16,505 nucleotides of DNA from the NCBI GenBank assembly GCA_964533185.1, contig CAZHLD010000071.1, forward strand, positions 1 through 16,505, in the 5' to 3' direction. The notes under the pieces are model-generated. The model worked only from the letters and a program-made list of their open reading frames with translations. It was not told the origin of the DNA and did no database searches. The translations under genes were made by a program, and so were the position numbers. Positions 15,627 through 16,505 of this stretch are shown in pieces (position 1 is the stretch's first letter; each line of letters starts with the position of its first letter). Source of the stretch: CAZHLD01 sp964533185. Lineage in GTDB: Bacteria; Acidobacteriota; Terriglobia; Acidiferrales; UBA7541.

Positions 15627-16505
15627 ATGATCCTTGAGGATCTACAGCACCGCTGGGAAACGCTTCGCGAGCGCCTCGAGCTCGTGCGGAGTTTCCTTTG
15701 ACGTTCCGCAGAACCGCACGCTGCTCGCCTCCCTCGAACAGAAAATAGCCGGTCCGGCCTTCTGGCAAAACCAGGGGCAGGCGCAGCGCATCCTTCAGCA
15801 GCGCAAGCAGGCTGATGATTGCGTCAATGCCGAGGAGAAGCTCGCGCGCATCACCAGCGACATCGAAACATATTTTCACCTGGCGCAGGAGGAGTCCAGC
15901 GCCGCGGCGCGCCAGTCGTTGCTTGAAGAAATTTCGCGCGAACTGGACGCTGCTGAGTCCTACGTTTCCGAGCTTGAAACCGAAACGCTGCTCTCCGGTG
16001 AAAACGACCACCTCAACGCCATCATGACCATCAAGCCCGGCGCGGGCGGCACCGAGTCGCAGGACTGGGCCGAGATGCTGCTGCGCATGTACCTGCGCTG
16101 GGCGGAGCGCAAAGGCATACGCGGCACGGTGCTCGACCAGACTCCGGGCGAAGAGGCCGGCCTCAAGTCCGCCACGGTGCAGTTCGAGGGCGAAAACGCC
16201 TACGGCTGGCTCGCCACCGAAACCGGCGTGCATCGCCTGGTGCGCATCTCGCCGTTCGACCAGGCCGCGCGGCGGCATACCAGTTTTGCGTCGGTCTTCG
16301 TCATTCCCGAGATTGATGACCGCATCGAGATCGACATCAAGCCCGACGAAATTCGTCTGGACACTTTCCGCGCCGGCGGGCATGGCGGGCAGAACGTCAA
16401 CAAGCTCGAAACCGCGGTGCGACTGACCCATTTGTCCAGCGGCATTGTTGTGCAGTGCCAGAACGAGCGCAGCCAGCACAAGAACCGCGAAATTGCCATG
16501 AAGGT
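15627..16505 (+). CDS. prfB: peptide chain release factor 2, with programmed +1 frameshift, 3' end outside the window
   Basis: RF2 ends translation at UGA and UAA. The zero frame encodes 24 residues (MILEDLQHRWETLRERLELV, then RSFL) and stops at TGA 15699-15701. Shifting +1 after CTT continues as DVPQNRTLLASLEQKI into a full RF2. About 292 codons are visible out of the usual 360-370. They include the N-terminal helical domain, the stop-codon tripeptide SPF at 16249-16257 (VRISPFDQAARRHTSF), and the GGQ peptidyl-hydrolysis motif at 16384-16392 (RAGGHGGQNVNK). SPF rather than PxT marks RF2, not RF1. The ATG has GAGG four bases upstream, overlapping the lnt stop, so lnt and prfB are probably co-translated. 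The zero-frame stop is regulation, not a pseudogene. Confidence 0.95.
15687..15702 (+). promoter_or_regulatory. prfB: prfB autoregulatory +1 frameshift site
   Basis: CGG AGT TTC CTT TGA C: the slippery CTT followed by in-frame TGA and C is the same as in E. coli prfB. GGAG, ending four bases before the CTT, stands in for the stimulatory Shine-Dalgarno-like AGGGGG. Low RF2 slows termination at TGA and lets the ribosome shift forward to read GAC, raising RF2 synthesis. Confidence 0.92.

Noticed and set aside
15627..15701. prfB as a pseudogene because of an early in-frame stop
   Set aside because: The stop is the TGA of the conserved CTT-TGA-C programmed frameshift and the +1 frame continues as an intact RF2.

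Overview
The window reads as a piece of a GC-rich (about 60% by eye) Gram-negative chromosome, most likely an Acidobacteriota genome recovered by assembly. The pointers are a CBM9-like/DUF5916 outer-membrane-type protein, lipoprotein N-acyltransferase (so an outer-membrane lipoprotein pathway), a short zinc-binding-type prolyl-tRNA synthetase, and interspersed palindromes built on TGTCATTCTGAGC. The phylum is an inference; there is no rRNA or other decisive marker. No tRNA, rRNA, CRISPR, prophage or insertion sequence was seen.

Layout. (1) 1-1605: the 5' part of a DUF5916 protein (minus) diverges from a JAMM/M67 metallopeptidase (plus). (2) 1606-1800: a palindromic repeat lies between convergent genes. 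(3) 1801-4873, minus: a metabolic run rpiB, glyA, family-4 glycosyltransferase, with a related repeat between rpiB and glyA. (4) 4874-5033: a divergent promoter region with a good -35/-10 pair for rpiB and one for proS, plus a small hairpin repeat in the proS leader. (5) 5034-16505, plus: nine genes in one direction: proS, a small DUF4845-like membrane protein, a PBP1B-type bifunctional penicillin-binding protein, a secreted TPR protein, a long NfeD membrane serine protease, a slipin (SPFH), a SPOR-domain protein, lnt, and the start of prfB.

The third to eighth genes of the rightward run form a cell-envelope block. PBP1B polymerises and cross-links peptidoglycan, the TPR protein is exported and could be its partner, NfeD and slipin are a known protease/membrane-scaffold pair, the SPOR protein should bind glycan strands, and Lnt matures lipoproteins. 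prfB carries the classical +1 programmed frameshift site near codon 25.

Assembly warning. There are four runs of exactly 100 N, each flanked by an exact 55-base direct duplication. Removing one copy plus the Ns (155 bases each) restores an uninterrupted reading frame in all four affected genes (proS, PBP1B, nfeD, lnt). They are contig-overlap artefacts, not disrupted genes; the true length would be about 15,885 bases. I found no unmistakably new system. The most useful leads are the envelope gene block, the mobile palindrome family in leaders and intergenic gaps, and candidate leaderless genes.
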